Assembly (NCBI GenBank): GCA_948945085.1
Contig: CARBGY010000003.1
Span: forward strand, 49,334 to 113,333
Direction: 5' to 3'
From: an uncultured Candidatus Saccharibacteria bacterium
GTDB taxonomy: Bacteria; Patescibacteriota; Saccharimonadia; Saccharimonadales; Saccharimonadaceae
Length of the DNA: 64,000 nucleotides
The notes below the pieces were generated by a model. The model saw nothing but the letters and a program-made list of their open reading frames with translations, ran no database searches and had not been told where the DNA came from. Every line of letters begins with the position of its first letter. The first letter of the stretch is position 1. This document shows, piece after piece, positions 20,123-29,032 of this stretch. The position numbers and the translations under genes were made by a program.

Positions 20123-20767
20123 TTAGAACAACCGAATCTTATCGAACGGATAAATCCGAATCGCCGTCGGCCCAATAATACGACAATAGGGAATCGTACC
20201 TAAACCAGATCTCGAGTCAAACGAATGTGAGCCCTCACGATTATCTCCAGCCACAAATATCTCACCTTCTGGAACTACCATGTCAACCTCACCCGACGAG
20301 TATTCCTTCGGTCCATTATTTTCATCCACCCGCGTATCTTCATCCGGCGAAAAACCTTCTGGGTGTTCATCATTATAAACTGTTAAAACCCCATCCTTAA
20401 CCGTCACCCGCTCACCCGGAAAAGCAATTACACGCTTAATAATATACTGATCTACCTGTCCCAGCGGCGCTTCGCAGGTCAAAGGTCCGCTCGCCTCGCC
20501 ATTCGCAAATACGATAATCTGCCCCCGCTCCGGCACATACTCCTTACCCAAAAAATGCGCCCACGTCACCGGCAACCGGTTCACAATTACTCGATCATCA
20601 TTATGTAAAGTATTCTCCATACTCCCCCCCACCACATTATAAGATCGAAACACAAACGCATTCAAAACAATCGTACCCAAAACCACACAAAAAACAAACA
20701 CAGCCAAACTCAGCAAATCCTTCAATAGAGGATGCTTTTGAAAGAATTTCGGTTTTGAATCCACCAT
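20123..20767 (-). CDS. lepB: Signal peptidase I
   Basis: 214 aa. One transmembrane helix (about 18-38), then catalytic Ser in GGSMENTL (about residue 49) and Lys in IIKRVIAFPGERV (about 111), and the C-terminal GDNREGSHSFDSR box. It cleaves signal peptides at the outer membrane face. Start set at 20767 because TATAAT (20774-20779, minus) lies exactly 6 nt upstream; the longer frame to 20809 reads through the promoter. Confidence 0.93.
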   Translation of the reverse strand: MVDSKPKFFQKHPLLKDLLSLAVFVFCVVLGTIVLNAFVFRSYNVVGGSMENTLHNDDRVIVNRLPVTWAHFLGKEYVPERGQIIVFANGEASGPLTCEAPLGQVDQYIIKRVIAFPGERVTVKDGVLTVYNDEHPEGFSPDEDTRVDENNGPKEYSSGEVDMVVPEGEIFVAGDNREGSHSFDSRSGLGTIPYCRIIGPTAIRIYPFDKIRLF

Positions 20768-20892
20768 TACCTCATTATACCACACAATTCCGCTCATGCG
20801 AAAAATCATTAAAAATATAATAAAACCTTAAACTCCATCACTTTCCAACACTTTTCGTTTATCTAGCCAAAAATCTTTGTTATAATAAGTTC

Positions 20893-21678
20893 ATGGCAGA
20901 TTATATTTTTATCCGCAAAAGTCGCAACGCTCTTAGCTCATTTTTACATGTTTTGCTAAATTTATTACTTGCGATCGTCTCCATCGGCTCTACTATCATT
21001 ACTGGCAGCTGGATTATCGGAATCATCTTAGTTATTATTTCTAAATGGCGTATTTTCGCCGTTAATCATCGTTACTGGCTTCTAAACCTTCGTTCGAGCC
21101 TTGTCGATTTTATTGTTGGTATTAGTTTTGTCCTTCTCGCCTACGCTGCCGGAACTACCTTACTTCCCGTCCATTTTGTTCTCATGATCGGCTATTCCGT
21201 TTGGTTAATCCTTATTAAACCACGCTCTTCCGCCACCTTTACCATCATCCAAGCCATCTCTGCAATCCTTCTCGGCGCCACTACCGCCTCAATCTTCGCC
21301 GCTATTAGTGATTCCTCAATCCTCGTTATCTCTTGTTTTATCATCGGCTTCGCCGCTTCACACCATGTCCTAATCCAAAACGACGAACACGAAGCTACTT
21401 TTATCTCCCTAGTTTGTGGACTTGTATTTGCCGAAATTGCTTGGCTATCCTACAGTTGGCTCATTTTCTACACTATTGGCACTACTGGTATCTGTTTTTC
21501 CCAGCTCGGACTTATCCTGTCCGTGATTGCTTTTGCCTACTTCAAAGTCTATTCCGAAATCACCAAACATGGCAACAAATTTAAATTCGCCAACGTTGCC
21601 CTCCCCGTCCTTTTTAGCCTTTTCGTCATCATCGTTTTAGTAATCGGCTTTTCTCAGCCACGTTTTAATATTCATTAA
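20893..21678 (+). CDS. Polytopic membrane protein of unknown function
   Basis: 261 aa with about eight hydrophobic segments and short loops; no catalytic motif recognised. TATAAT at 20881-20886 is 6 nt before the ATG (leaderless type). It is 11 bp from the HtrA gene, suggesting one transcript and a role in the envelope. Confidence 0.65.
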   Translation: MADYIFIRKSRNALSSFLHVLLNLLLAIVSIGSTIITGSWIIGIILVIISKWRIFAVNHRYWLLNLRSSLVDFIVGISFVLLAYAAGTTLLPVHFVLMIGYSVWLILIKPRSSATFTIIQAISAILLGATTASIFAAISDSSILVISCFIIGFAASHHVLIQNDEHEATFISLVCGLVFAEIAWLSYSWLIFYTIGTTGICFSQLGLILSVIAFAYFKVYSEITKHGNKFKFANVALPVLFSLFVIIVLVIGFSQPRFNIH

Positions 21679-21689
21679 GGAGTAAGTAT

Positions 21690-23387
21690 ATGACCAAGCC
21701 TACCGACACCAACTCAAACACCCAACCAGAACAAGATAATCAACCCATCCCCGAAACCGATCTTAATCCTACTGAAGAAAACAAAATCACTAAATTGACC
21801 GCTACTCCTGATAATACACAAGCTAAAGATAGCGATTCTCTAAAGACTACTTCTGAAAATATCACTAAAATCCAAACTAGCTCCCAAGAGAAGACAGTCA
21901 ATCCGGAAGCACTCATCGATGATCATAAATCCAATGAAGCAGACGATCAACTTACACAAGCTACCCCAGAGAAAACTGATACTACTTCAGTCCAAGTCAT
22001 AGAAGATCCTAAATCCGAGCTCTTGGCCGCCAAAAAGGCAATGAAAGCCGCTAAAAAGACCATTCGCGCCGACCGCCGTGCTGAACGCCTTGCTAAAAAG
22101 GCCGAAAAAATCGAAAAGAAGCAGGCTAAAACCGCTAAGCTAACTTCAGCTGCCAAACAAAACACCTCAGCCCCTACTAATTCTTCCGATATTGTCCCCA
22201 CCCAAATTAGTTTGACCGACTTTAATGACTCCATTAAACCCAAAAAATCCAACCTCGCTTTTCGTTCTATCGTAATTGGTCTTTTAACGATTTCACTTAT
22301 CTGCTCTGCTGCTAGCCTTACTTATTGCATCTGGGACTTCTTCACTGACGATAGTAAGGCCGTTAACATCCAACTTCCTGGCCAAGACGGTAACTCAGTT
22401 AACTTCACCGAAGGTTCAATTGCCGAAGTGGCTGCAAAAGTCGCTCCTGGCGTCGTTTCGATTGTTACTCAGGTCCAAACTACTAGCTTTTTCGGCCAGA
22501 CTTCCACTTCCACCGCTGCCGGAACTGGCATGATCGTCACAAAAGATGGCTACGTCTTAACTAATAAACATGTTATCAGTGGAGCTAACGCTATCCAAAT
22601 TGTTCTTGATGATGGTACTACTTACGACGACATCGAGCTTGTCGGCACCGATCCCCTAAATGACGTCGCTTATCTTAAAATCAAAAATGCCTCCAATCTC
22701 CCTACTGTCACTCTCGGTGACTCCAAAACCATTACCGCTGGTCAACGCGTAATCGCCATCGGCAACGCTCTTGGCCAATTCCAAAACACTATTACTAACG
22801 GTATCATTTCTGGTACTGGGCGCAGCATCACAGCCACTAGTGGCAACACCACCGAAACCCTTACCGACATGATTCAAACTGATGCTGCCATTAACTCCGG
22901 TAATTCTGGCGGTCCACTCGTCAATGCTGCTGGTGAGGTTATCGGAATTAATACTGCAACTAGCACCAATGCTGACGGTATCGGCTTCGCTATCCCAATT
23001 TCTAGCGTAAAGGGAATGTTAAACAACATCATCAAAAACGGAACTGCTGAACGCGCCTATATTGGTGTTTACTACATTACTATTACCCCTGACGTTGCTA
23101 AAGCCTATGACTTACCAGTTTCAAGTGGCGCTTACCTCTACAGTAGCTCCCAATATAAGTCCATTATCGACGACGGTCCCGCCGCGAAAGCTGGCCTAAA
23201 AGAAAAAGACATCATCACTAAGATTAACGGCATCGAAGTCGGTAGTGCTGGTTCCGTCTCTACTCTAATCGGAGAATACATGCCTGGCGAAACTATTAAG
23301 CTCACCGTCCTTCGTGATGGCAAAGAACAAACCATCAACATTACGCTCGGCAGCAATAGCTCCGCTGACAAAACCTCCCAAAACTAA
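21690..23387 (+). CDS. HtrA/DegP-like membrane serine protease with PDZ domain
   Basis: 565 aa. Residues 1-185 are Thr/Lys/Asp-rich, with an Ala/Lys-rich coiled stretch. A transmembrane helix lies at about 190-215. The S1C protease domain has triad His in TNKHVI (about 294), Asp in NDVAYLKI (about 325) and Ser in NSGNSGGPL (about 406). One PDZ domain follows (450-550, with GPAAKAGLKEKDII). It likely degrades or refolds damaged exported proteins. AAGGAG precedes the ATG. Confidence 0.92.
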   Translation: MTKPTDTNSNTQPEQDNQPIPETDLNPTEENKITKLTATPDNTQAKDSDSLKTTSENITKIQTSSQEKTVNPEALIDDHKSNEADDQLTQATPEKTDTTSVQVIEDPKSELLAAKKAMKAAKKTIRADRRAERLAKKAEKIEKKQAKTAKLTSAAKQNTSAPTNSSDIVPTQISLTDFNDSIKPKKSNLAFRSIVIGLLTISLICSAASLTYCIWDFFTDDSKAVNIQLPGQDGNSVNFTEGSIAEVAAKVAPGVVSIVTQVQTTSFFGQTSTSTAAGTGMIVTKDGYVLTNKHVISGANAIQIVLDDGTTYDDIELVGTDPLNDVAYLKIKNASNLPTVTLGDSKTITAGQRVIAIGNALGQFQNTITNGIISGTGRSITATSGNTTETLTDMIQTDAAINSGNSGGPLVNAAGEVIGINTATSTNADGIGFAIPISSVKGMLNNIIKNGTAERAYIGVYYITITPDVAKAYDLPVSSGAYLYSSSQYKSIIDDGPAAKAGLKEKDIITKINGIEVGSAGSVSTLIGEYMPGETIKLTVLRDGKEQTINITLGSNSSADKTSQN

Positions 23388-23399
23388 CACCCTCATAAA

Positions 23400-23428
23400 A
23401 CGCATCCCCCAGCAATAACTGGGGGATA
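23400..23428 (+). terminator. Hairpin after htrA-like gene
   Basis: ATCCCCCAG pairs with CTGGGGGAT; there is no long T run, so termination is only likely. Confidence 0.5.
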
Positions 23429-23467
23429 TCCTTCAGGTAACGCTATTTTAAAGCTTGATCCTTAAAC

Positions 23468-23794
23468 TTATTTCTGAGTCATTTTCGTGGACGCAGAATG
23501 GTTGGCTGCTCGCCAATGAGCAATGCCAATTGCCGCGCCAATATCTAAATCTCGCCAAATGATTACTCCACTTACAATTGCTATTAAGCCCCAGGTCACT
23601 ATCTTTAATAAGTCCAGCTTGAGTAACCCGCAAACAGCGACGTACGTACTTGCCACAACAAGCACTAAAATTAAAGCATACATTAACCGCATAACCAAAC
23701 CCATCTTTGTCCATACCTGACCGATTTGGCTGCCAAAATAATCCCAAAAATTCTCAGACTGGCTAACCTTTTCCTCATTGCTTCCAGTTTTCAT
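23468..23794 (-). CDS. Small membrane protein (108 aa)
   Basis: Two transmembrane segments (about 38-58 and 66-84), Glu/Ser-rich N-terminus, no known domain. Start at 23794: AAGGAAGG lies 9 nt upstream of that ATG, while the alternative GTG at 23803 is too close to it. The leader is about 215 nt long from the promoter at 24009-24037, and no open frame was noticed in it. Confidence 0.55.
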   Translation of the reverse strand: MKTGSNEEKVSQSENFWDYFGSQIGQVWTKMGLVMRLMYALILVLVVASTYVAVCGLLKLDLLKIVTWGLIAIVSGVIIWRDLDIGAAIGIAHWRAANHSASTKMTQK

Positions 23795-24008
23795 ACTAAA
23801 CACCCTTCCTTATCCTGAATTCTTACGTCTTAATCCCTCATGATCCACATTACAGCCCAAAGCAAAACCAAAGTCGCCTTGTCAACCAAAGCTCGCATTT
23901 TTCGTCACCTACTTTCTAAAGGTCGATTAGTTCTTATGCAGGCAATAGATGCTAAAATCAACTACAACTCAAGCCGCATACTGCTATACAAAGAACCCCT
24001 ATCCTTCC

Positions 24009-24037
24009 ATTATACCACAGTTAATATAAAAAGTCAA
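24009..24037 (-). promoter_or_regulatory. Promoter of the small membrane protein
   Basis: TTGACT, 17-nt spacer ending TGTGG, TATAAT, then GGAAGGATAGGGG. It matches the initial transcribed bases of the promoter at 19032-19060. Confidence 0.75.
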
Positions 24038-24120
24038 TAGAAACGTATCAATTACCCCCTCTATTACAATAAAACCGTTCCAAGTCATCAATGAATCTTC
24101 ACTTCGTCCGTAGCGGATAT

Positions 24121-24297
24121 GTACGCGGCGGGGTCGTCGATCTAGATACTGGTTCATTGAGGTACGCGGGCCACGATAGCTACTACTGGTCAGCTACTAC
24201 TTATCCTGATGCTACGCATGCGTACCACCTCCATTTCAATAGTACTAACGTCTTCCCGTCAGACTACAGCCTTCGGTTCTACGGTTTCTCGGTACGC
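24121..24297 (+). repeat. Orphan DGR variable repeat VR2 (array A)
   Basis: Collinear with the template repeat; differences fall mostly at template A. It lies in a short frame from an ATG at 24091 that reads MNLHFVRSG before entering the repeat, i.e. the tail of another family member fused to the VR. No complete target gene surrounds it. Confidence 0.9.
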
Positions 24298-24320
24298 AAC
24301 TTCCAAAATCCACACTTCAT

Positions 24321-24494
24321 GTACGCGGCGGGTACGTCACTCTGAATACTGGTTCCTTGAGGGACGCTGGAAACGGTAGCATCTACTGGTCAGCTACTAC
24401 TTATCCTACTGCTACCTACGCGTCCTACCTCGGTTTCAATAGTGCTAACGTCAACCCGTCGGACTACAACGATCGATTCCTCGGTTTCTCGGTG
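24321..24494 (+). repeat. Orphan DGR variable repeat VR3 (array A)
   Basis: Begins 23 bp after VR2, same orientation. It has some changes at non-A template bases (for example TCA to TCC, GCG to GCT), suggesting age. The frame is open but has no upstream gene. Confidence 0.88.
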
Positions 24495-24498
24495 CATA

Positions 24499-24676
24499 TG
24501 TACGCGGCGGGAACGTCACTCTGAATACTGGTTCATTGAGAGACGCGGGCCACGATAGCTACTACTGGTCAGCTACTACTTATCCTAATACTACGTACGC
24601 GTACCTCCTCAGTTTCAATAGTACTAACGTCAACCCGTCGCGCTACCACGATCGATTCATCGGTTTCTCGGTGCGC
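24499..24676 (+). repeat. Orphan DGR variable repeat VR4 (array A)
   Basis: Directly follows VR3; the end of one copy (TTCTCGGTGC) joins almost seamlessly to the start of the next (GTACGCGGCGGG). It is followed by a pyrimidine-rich stretch leading into inverted-repeat element A. Confidence 0.9.
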
Positions 24677-24723
24677 GGCATCGTCTTTTTCTTCCCATTC
24701 TTTCTTCTTTCTCTTACTTCTCC

Positions 24724-24851
24724 CTTCTCCCTTTTCCCTCCCATACATTATCTTCCTCACGGTGGACCGCTTCTCATCTAAAGAATCGAAGACGGTCCAG
24801 CCTGATGAAGATTAGTTCGTCAGATAATGTATGGGAGGGAAAAGGGAGAAG
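24724..24851. repeat. Inverted-repeat element A downstream of VR array A
   Basis: Two perfect 29-bp arms (24724-24752 and 24823-24851; core CCATACATTATC) in a polypyrimidine/polypurine context enclose a second hairpin (GGACCG at 24764, CGGTCC at 24793). A related element is at 42899-43034 in the opposite orientation. It could be a bidirectional terminator or a small non-autonomous mobile element. Confidence 0.75.
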
Positions 24852-24886
24852 AAGATGAATGAAAGGAAAATGAGGAAGCAAAAATA

Positions 24887-25720
24887 CTACACCAACACCA
24901 ACCCAAATCCTCGCGTTTTAACCACCAGCAACCCAAACTCCTCGGCACATTTTCTGAGCGCCTCATGCTGACATGGATCTGCTTCAATCACTATATATTT
25001 CACCTTCAAAATCCCATCAACTTTCCTTTTCATCATAATTTCCCGAAACAATCTTCGATACATTGAAATTCCGCCTTCACCTTTTGCATAAAGCGCCGTT
25101 TTAGGTTCAAAATCCAAAGTCCTCCGATCCAACCAGTTCCACTCTGGATTAACATATGGCAAATTTGCCACCAAAACATCAAACTCCGCCGCGTGCGGAT
25201 CGATTACCAAATCTCGTAGCAAATTAGACTGCATAAACTCAACCCTACCCTCATGCAACACATCATTCTCATAAGCCATATCTAGTGCCGTCACACTAAT
25301 ATCTGTCGCCATCACATAAGCCTGCGGAAATTCAAGAGCAAGCGTAATCGCAATACAACCACTACCCGTTCCAATCTCTAAAAACTGTGGCCGCCGCGGA
25401 AGCTCCAATTCTTTTATCAAATCCACCAAAGTCTCCGTTTCTGGACGCGGAATCAAAACATGCCGATTAACCATAAATTTCCGTCCATAAAACTCTCGAT
25501 ATCCCAACACGTAAGCCAGCGGCATACCCTTACGCCGCTTTTCCATCATTTGATTCGCCCGTGATAAACTTTCCCCAGCTACTTTGCTTTCACCATGCGC
25601 AACCAACCAGCTTCGATCTCGACCGTTTGGTGCAAAATTACACACCGCAATCAACTCCGCATCCAGCGCAGCAATACATCTTTTTGCTTCATCCAACCAG
25701 CCCCTTATCGTTAAATCCAT
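24887..25720 (-). CDS. prmC: Release-factor glutamine methyltransferase
   Basis: 277 aa SAM-dependent methyltransferase that modifies the Gln of the GGQ motif in release factors. It has an N-terminal helical domain, the Rossmann SAM motif EIGTGSGCIAITLA, and the catalytic NLPYV (NPPY-type). It lies next to prfA on the same strand, the frequent prfA-prmC pairing. GAAGGGATGAG precedes the ATG. Confidence 0.93.
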   Translation of the reverse strand: MDLTIRGWLDEAKRCIAALDAELIAVCNFAPNGRDRSWLVAHGESKVAGESLSRANQMMEKRRKGMPLAYVLGYREFYGRKFMVNRHVLIPRPETETLVDLIKELELPRRPQFLEIGTGSGCIAITLALEFPQAYVMATDISVTALDMAYENDVLHEGRVEFMQSNLLRDLVIDPHAAEFDVLVANLPYVNPEWNWLDRRTLDFEPKTALYAKGEGGISMYRRLFREIMMKRKVDGILKVKYIVIEADPCQHEALRKCAEEFGLLVVKTRGFGLVLV

Positions 25721-25804
25721 CTCATCCCTTCAATTCCTATACGTACAATTATACCACAAAATCTTCACTCTAGCGAGAACCGAAAAGGCAATAGTTAAGT
25801 TCGA

Positions 25805-26848
25805 TTACTCCACAGTAGCACGTTCCGCCTGTGTCAGCTCTCGCACAATATCATCTATATCCCCATCCATTGCCGCCCCGATATTTGACCGCGAATAATG
25901 CACCCGGTGATCCGTAATACGATCCTGCGGAAAATTATAAGTTCGAATCTTTTCACTACGATCTCCCGACCCAATCAAACTTTTCCTCGCATCACTCGCC
26001 GCTTGACGCTCCTCCTGAAGCTTTTTCTCCATCAAACGGCTTCTCAGCACTGCCATCGCTTTAATTCGATTTTGCTGTTGTGAACGCTCATCTTGCATCG
26101 CTACTACAATTCCCGTAGGTAAATGCGTAATCCGTACCGCCGAGTCCGTCGTATTTACACCCTGTCCACCATGTCCCCCCGATCTATAAATATCTATCCT
26201 TAAATCTTCCGGTTTAATCTCAATATCCGTCTCTGCTGCTTCCGGTAATACCGCTACTGTCGCCGTCGAAGTGTGGATTCTCCCCTGACTCTCCGTCACT
26301 GGCACTCGCTGCACTCGATGCACTCCACCTTCAAATTTCATCTGTCCATATGGATTCTCTCCCGAAACTCGAATAATCACTTCTTTCATCCCACCAGCTT
26401 CATTCTCGTTCTGGCTCAAAAGTTCCACTTTTAATCCGTGTCGCTCAGCATAACGCACATACATTCGATATAACTCGCCCGCAAATAGAGATGCCTCATC
26501 ACCTCCTGCTCCCGCACGAATTTCCATAATTACCGGCTTGTCGTCCATTGGGTCCCGCGGCACCAACATCTCCCCCAAAGCAGTTTCTTTCTCATCAATC
26601 TTCTGTGTTAAAACCTTCACATCCTCTCGCGCCATCTCCCCAAGCTCCGCGTCTTCCACCAAAAACTTTGCCTCTTCTAAATTCTTCTTTAATTGCTCAA
26701 TCTCAGCCACCAACCCCAAAATATTATTAATCTCCGCAAGCCTTCGCGACTTTGTCGCAAAATCCGCGTCCGCATAAGCTTCCGGCTGCGCCAAAAACGC
26801 CTCAATTTCAGTTTTTTCATCCTGTAACTTCTGGTAATCTATCTTCAT
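25805..26848 (-). CDS. prfA: Peptide chain release factor 1
   Basis: 347 aa. It contains the GGQ motif in RSGGHGGQGVNTTDSAVR and the domain order of RF1. The stop-recognition loop should be PxT; PVTESQGRIHTSTAT is seen. It recognises UAA/UAG. TATAAT (26856-26861, minus) is 7 nt before the ATG, so the mRNA is probably leaderless. prmC follows 85 bp downstream. Confidence 0.95.
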   Translation of the reverse strand: MKIDYQKLQDEKTEIEAFLAQPEAYADADFATKSRRLAEINNILGLVAEIEQLKKNLEEAKFLVEDAELGEMAREDVKVLTQKIDEKETALGEMLVPRDPMDDKPVIMEIRAGAGGDEASLFAGELYRMYVRYAERHGLKVELLSQNENEAGGMKEVIIRVSGENPYGQMKFEGGVHRVQRVPVTESQGRIHTSTATVAVLPEAAETDIEIKPEDLRIDIYRSGGHGGQGVNTTDSAVRITHLPTGIVVAMQDERSQQQNRIKAMAVLRSRLMEKKLQEERQAASDARKSLIGSGDRSEKIRTYNFPQDRITDHRVHYSRSNIGAAMDGDIDDIVRELTQAERATVE

Positions 26849-26916
26849 CTATGCTATTATATCACACAGAGGGGAATCATTAAAAGGTCTCTTGGCAGAG
26901 AAGGCTAGAGCATTCG

Positions 26917-27095
26917 CGTAAACAAGTTTGCGAGTGAAGAAAAGTCTTTAAAATTTGGTTCTTTAGCTCAGCTGGCTAGAGCGTACGATTCACATTCGTA
27001 AGGTCATTGGTTCGAGCCCAATAAGAACCACCACAATTTAAAGACTTTTCCTTCGAGCGAACGCAGTTTACTCTAGTTTTACGTAGTAAAACTAG
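26917..27095 (+). other. Structured insert (intron-like) within the outer tRNA
   Basis: Stems close around the inner tRNA: GTAAAC (26918) with GTTTAC (27066), and AAAAGTCTTTAAA (from 26940) with TTTAAAGACTTTT (to 27049), one bulged base. An 11-bp hairpin with a GTA loop (27072-27096) follows. At 179 nt including a 77-nt tRNA it is too short for a normal group I intron, and none of that core was recognised. Confidence 0.55.
26957..27033 (+). tRNA. tRNA-Val (anticodon CAC), inner
   Basis: Complete cloverleaf: acceptor GGTTCTT/AAGAACC, D stem GCTC/GAGC, anticodon stem TACGA/TCGTA around TTCACAT, T stem ATTGG/CCAAT with TTCGAGC, CCA encoded. It sits at the tip of the extended stem described for the insert. 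Confidence 0.93.
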
Positions 27096-27295
27096 ATTCA
27101 CATTCGAAGGGTCGCTGGTTCGAATCCAGCAGAGACCACCACAAGCGTACGAAAAGTATACTTGGGAGTTTATTTTTAGAAAATAATCATTCCATTTTTC
27201 CGTAAAAAGTCATAGATAGCTCCCACTATCACACTACAAAACCACAAGTAATCAGATTCCGTTTTTTATTTTTTCGACTATAATATATATTATAT

Positions 27296-29032
27296 ATGTC
27301 AAAAAACCAAAACCAACACACTTCCGATAAAGACCTCCCCTTTCCCATCCTTCTAATACAAACTCTTGCCAAAGAAAAATCTTTCTTACTGAAAAACCCT
27401 GCCCCAGCCAATCAACTAAACTTACAAAACTTGGACAAAACCAATATCATTGCCGCCGCCAGAAACTATGACCCTAAACTTCTCGAACTGCTTTTGCAAG
27501 AACCAAACCTAAAATCACATTTTTTCACACAAACCTCAGCTGGCCCGATCTTTCAAATCGACCGTTTCATCAAATATCTTTCTCAAAAAGACTTTTTACC
27601 AGATTCCTACACTACCTTTGCTAACCAAATCGGCCTCACCCAAGACGAAACATTTGTTTCTTCCTCCTCAAAAGTCGTACTCGACTGGCCCTACAAAGAC
27701 TGCCTGCTCGAAGGCGGACAAACCAATCCTCACGAATCGCACCCCGAAATCTTTCTTAACACCATCCTTGCAGCCGATGATATTACAAGCCTCCTTGCTC
27801 CCAAAGTTTTTACCGACTGGAAATATTACGACCAAACCGGCGAGCATCGTTTTAGTTCAGACCATAATTATAATCCCGATGACAATCTCATTATTAAAGG
27901 CAACAATCTTCTAGTTTTATATTCCTTATTACCACGCTATCATAACCAAGTTCAACTTATTTATATCGATCCTCCTTTTAATACCGCCTCAGACAGTTTT
28001 CACTATAACGATAACTTTTCTCGGGCTACTTGGTTAACCTTCATGAAGAATCGCCTTGAGGTTGCTAGGGAATTACTTGCCCCAACTGGCACAATTTACG
28101 TCCATCTTGACTTTAATCAAGTCCATTATTGTAAAGTTCTCCTCGATGAACTTTTTGGTGAAGAAAACTTTCTTAATGACATAACTTGGCAATACTATAT
28201 GGGTGGAGCCAAACCAAATACCTTCGCTCGCAAACATGACCAAATCCTTATGTATTCCAAAGTCCCTGGCCAAAACTACTTTCACGCCACAAAAATCAAA
28301 CGCTATCTTCACTCTGCCCCACTTTTACCTCAAAAACCAGCTACCGACAATTCCACCACCTCCATACCACAGCTTAGTCGAGACGATCAGGGAACTTACA
28401 GTCTCGTTACCACACCTAACGTTTGGTCCGATATAAACAGTGTCTTTAATCTCTCCAAAGAATGGACTGGCTTTAACACTCAAAAACCCGAAAAACTTCT
28501 TGCGCGCATTATCGAAGCCTCTTCAAAACCTGGCGATTTAATTCTTGATTACCATCTTGGCAGTGGTACAACCGCCAAAGTTGCGCACAAACTCGGTCGC
28601 CGTTATATTGGTATTGAACAAATGACATATACAAAAAAGGCTGATGTTATTACCGGTTTACAAAATGTTATTCATGGTGACGATACTGATTTTTCTAAAG
28701 CCATTAACTGGCAAGGCGGTGGCAGTTTTGCTTATTGCACACTGAAAGATGATGCTAACCTCTTTCGCAAAAAAGCCCTCCACGATCCCGCGCCCGACCT
28801 ACCAAACTTACTCGAACTGATTACACATTCCAATTTTCTTTCGCATCGCATTGACCCAACCAAAGTTCAACTTACTAGTTTTAAGAAACTTTCCATTCGC
28901 GATCAACGTCGCATACTAGTAAATCTTATCGACGCCAACTCACTCTATGTAAACTATTCCGAGATTAATGACCCATTTTACGAAATATCCCCTTACGATA
29001 AAAACCTAAATCAAAAATTCTATGACTGCTAA
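27296..29032 (+). CDS. Type III restriction-modification DNA methyltransferase (Mod)
   Basis: 578 aa beta-class adenine methyltransferase. Motif IV is DPPF (QLIYIDPPFNTASDSFHY) and motif I is LDYHLGSGTT, with FHYNDNFSRATWLTFM between them as in Mod proteins. The N-terminal 150 residues are unrecognised. It modifies an asymmetric target and forms the recognition subunit for the adjacent Res protein. A TATAAT at 27279-27284 lies 11 nt upstream. Its stop overlaps the res start by 11 bp, implying translational coupling. Confidence 0.85.
   Translation: MSKNQNQHTSDKDLPFPILLIQTLAKEKSFLLKNPAPANQLNLQNLDKTNIIAAARNYDPKLLELLLQEPNLKSHFFTQTSAGPIFQIDRFIKYLSQKDFLPDSYTTFANQIGLTQDETFVSSSSKVVLDWPYKDCLLEGGQTNPHESHPEIFLNTILAADDITSLLAPKVFTDWKYYDQTGEHRFSSDHNYNPDDNLIIKGNNLLVLYSLLPRYHNQVQLIYIDPPFNTASDSFHYNDNFSRATWLTFMKNRLEVARELLAPTGTIYVHLDFNQVHYCKVLLDELFGEENFLNDITWQYYMGGAKPNTFARKHDQILMYSKVPGQNYFHATKIKRYLHSAPLLPQKPATDNSTTSIPQLSRDDQGTYSLVTTPNVWSDINSVFNLSKEWTGFNTQKPEKLLARIIEASSKPGDLILDYHLGSGTTAKVAHKLGRRYIGIEQMTYTKKADVITGLQNVIHGDDTDFSKAINWQGGGSFAYCTLKDDANLFRKKALHDPAPDLPNLLELITHSNFLSHRIDPTKVQLTSFKKLSIRDQRRILVNLIDANSLYVNYSEINDPFYEISPYDKNLNQKFYDC

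Larger units (their letters stand above)
26886..27141 (+). tRNA. Split outer tRNA-Val (CAC) interrupted by a 179-nt insert
   Basis: The 5' half (26886-26916) and 3' half (27096-27141) form a 7/7 acceptor stem (GGTCTCT/AGAGACC), a canonical T arm (GCTGG/CCAGC around TTCGAAT) and an encoded CCA. Removing 26917-27095 restores a perfect anticodon stem TTCGA/TCGAA around TTCACAT (anticodon CAC). D-loop landmarks (A14, G18G19, A21) are present, but the D stem GCAG/GAGC has two mismatches, so it may be a pseudogene. The insert contains the complete tRNA at 26957-27033. Confidence 0.6.

Noticed and set aside
24091..24781. Short ORFs across VR2-VR4 as independent genes
   Set aside because: They are frames of the repeats plus flanking bases; no promoter, ribosome site or target domain precedes them. 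Reported as repeats.
26917..27095. Group I intron in the outer tRNA
   Set aside because: Too short once the inner tRNA is subtracted, and no P4-P7 core sequence was recognised.
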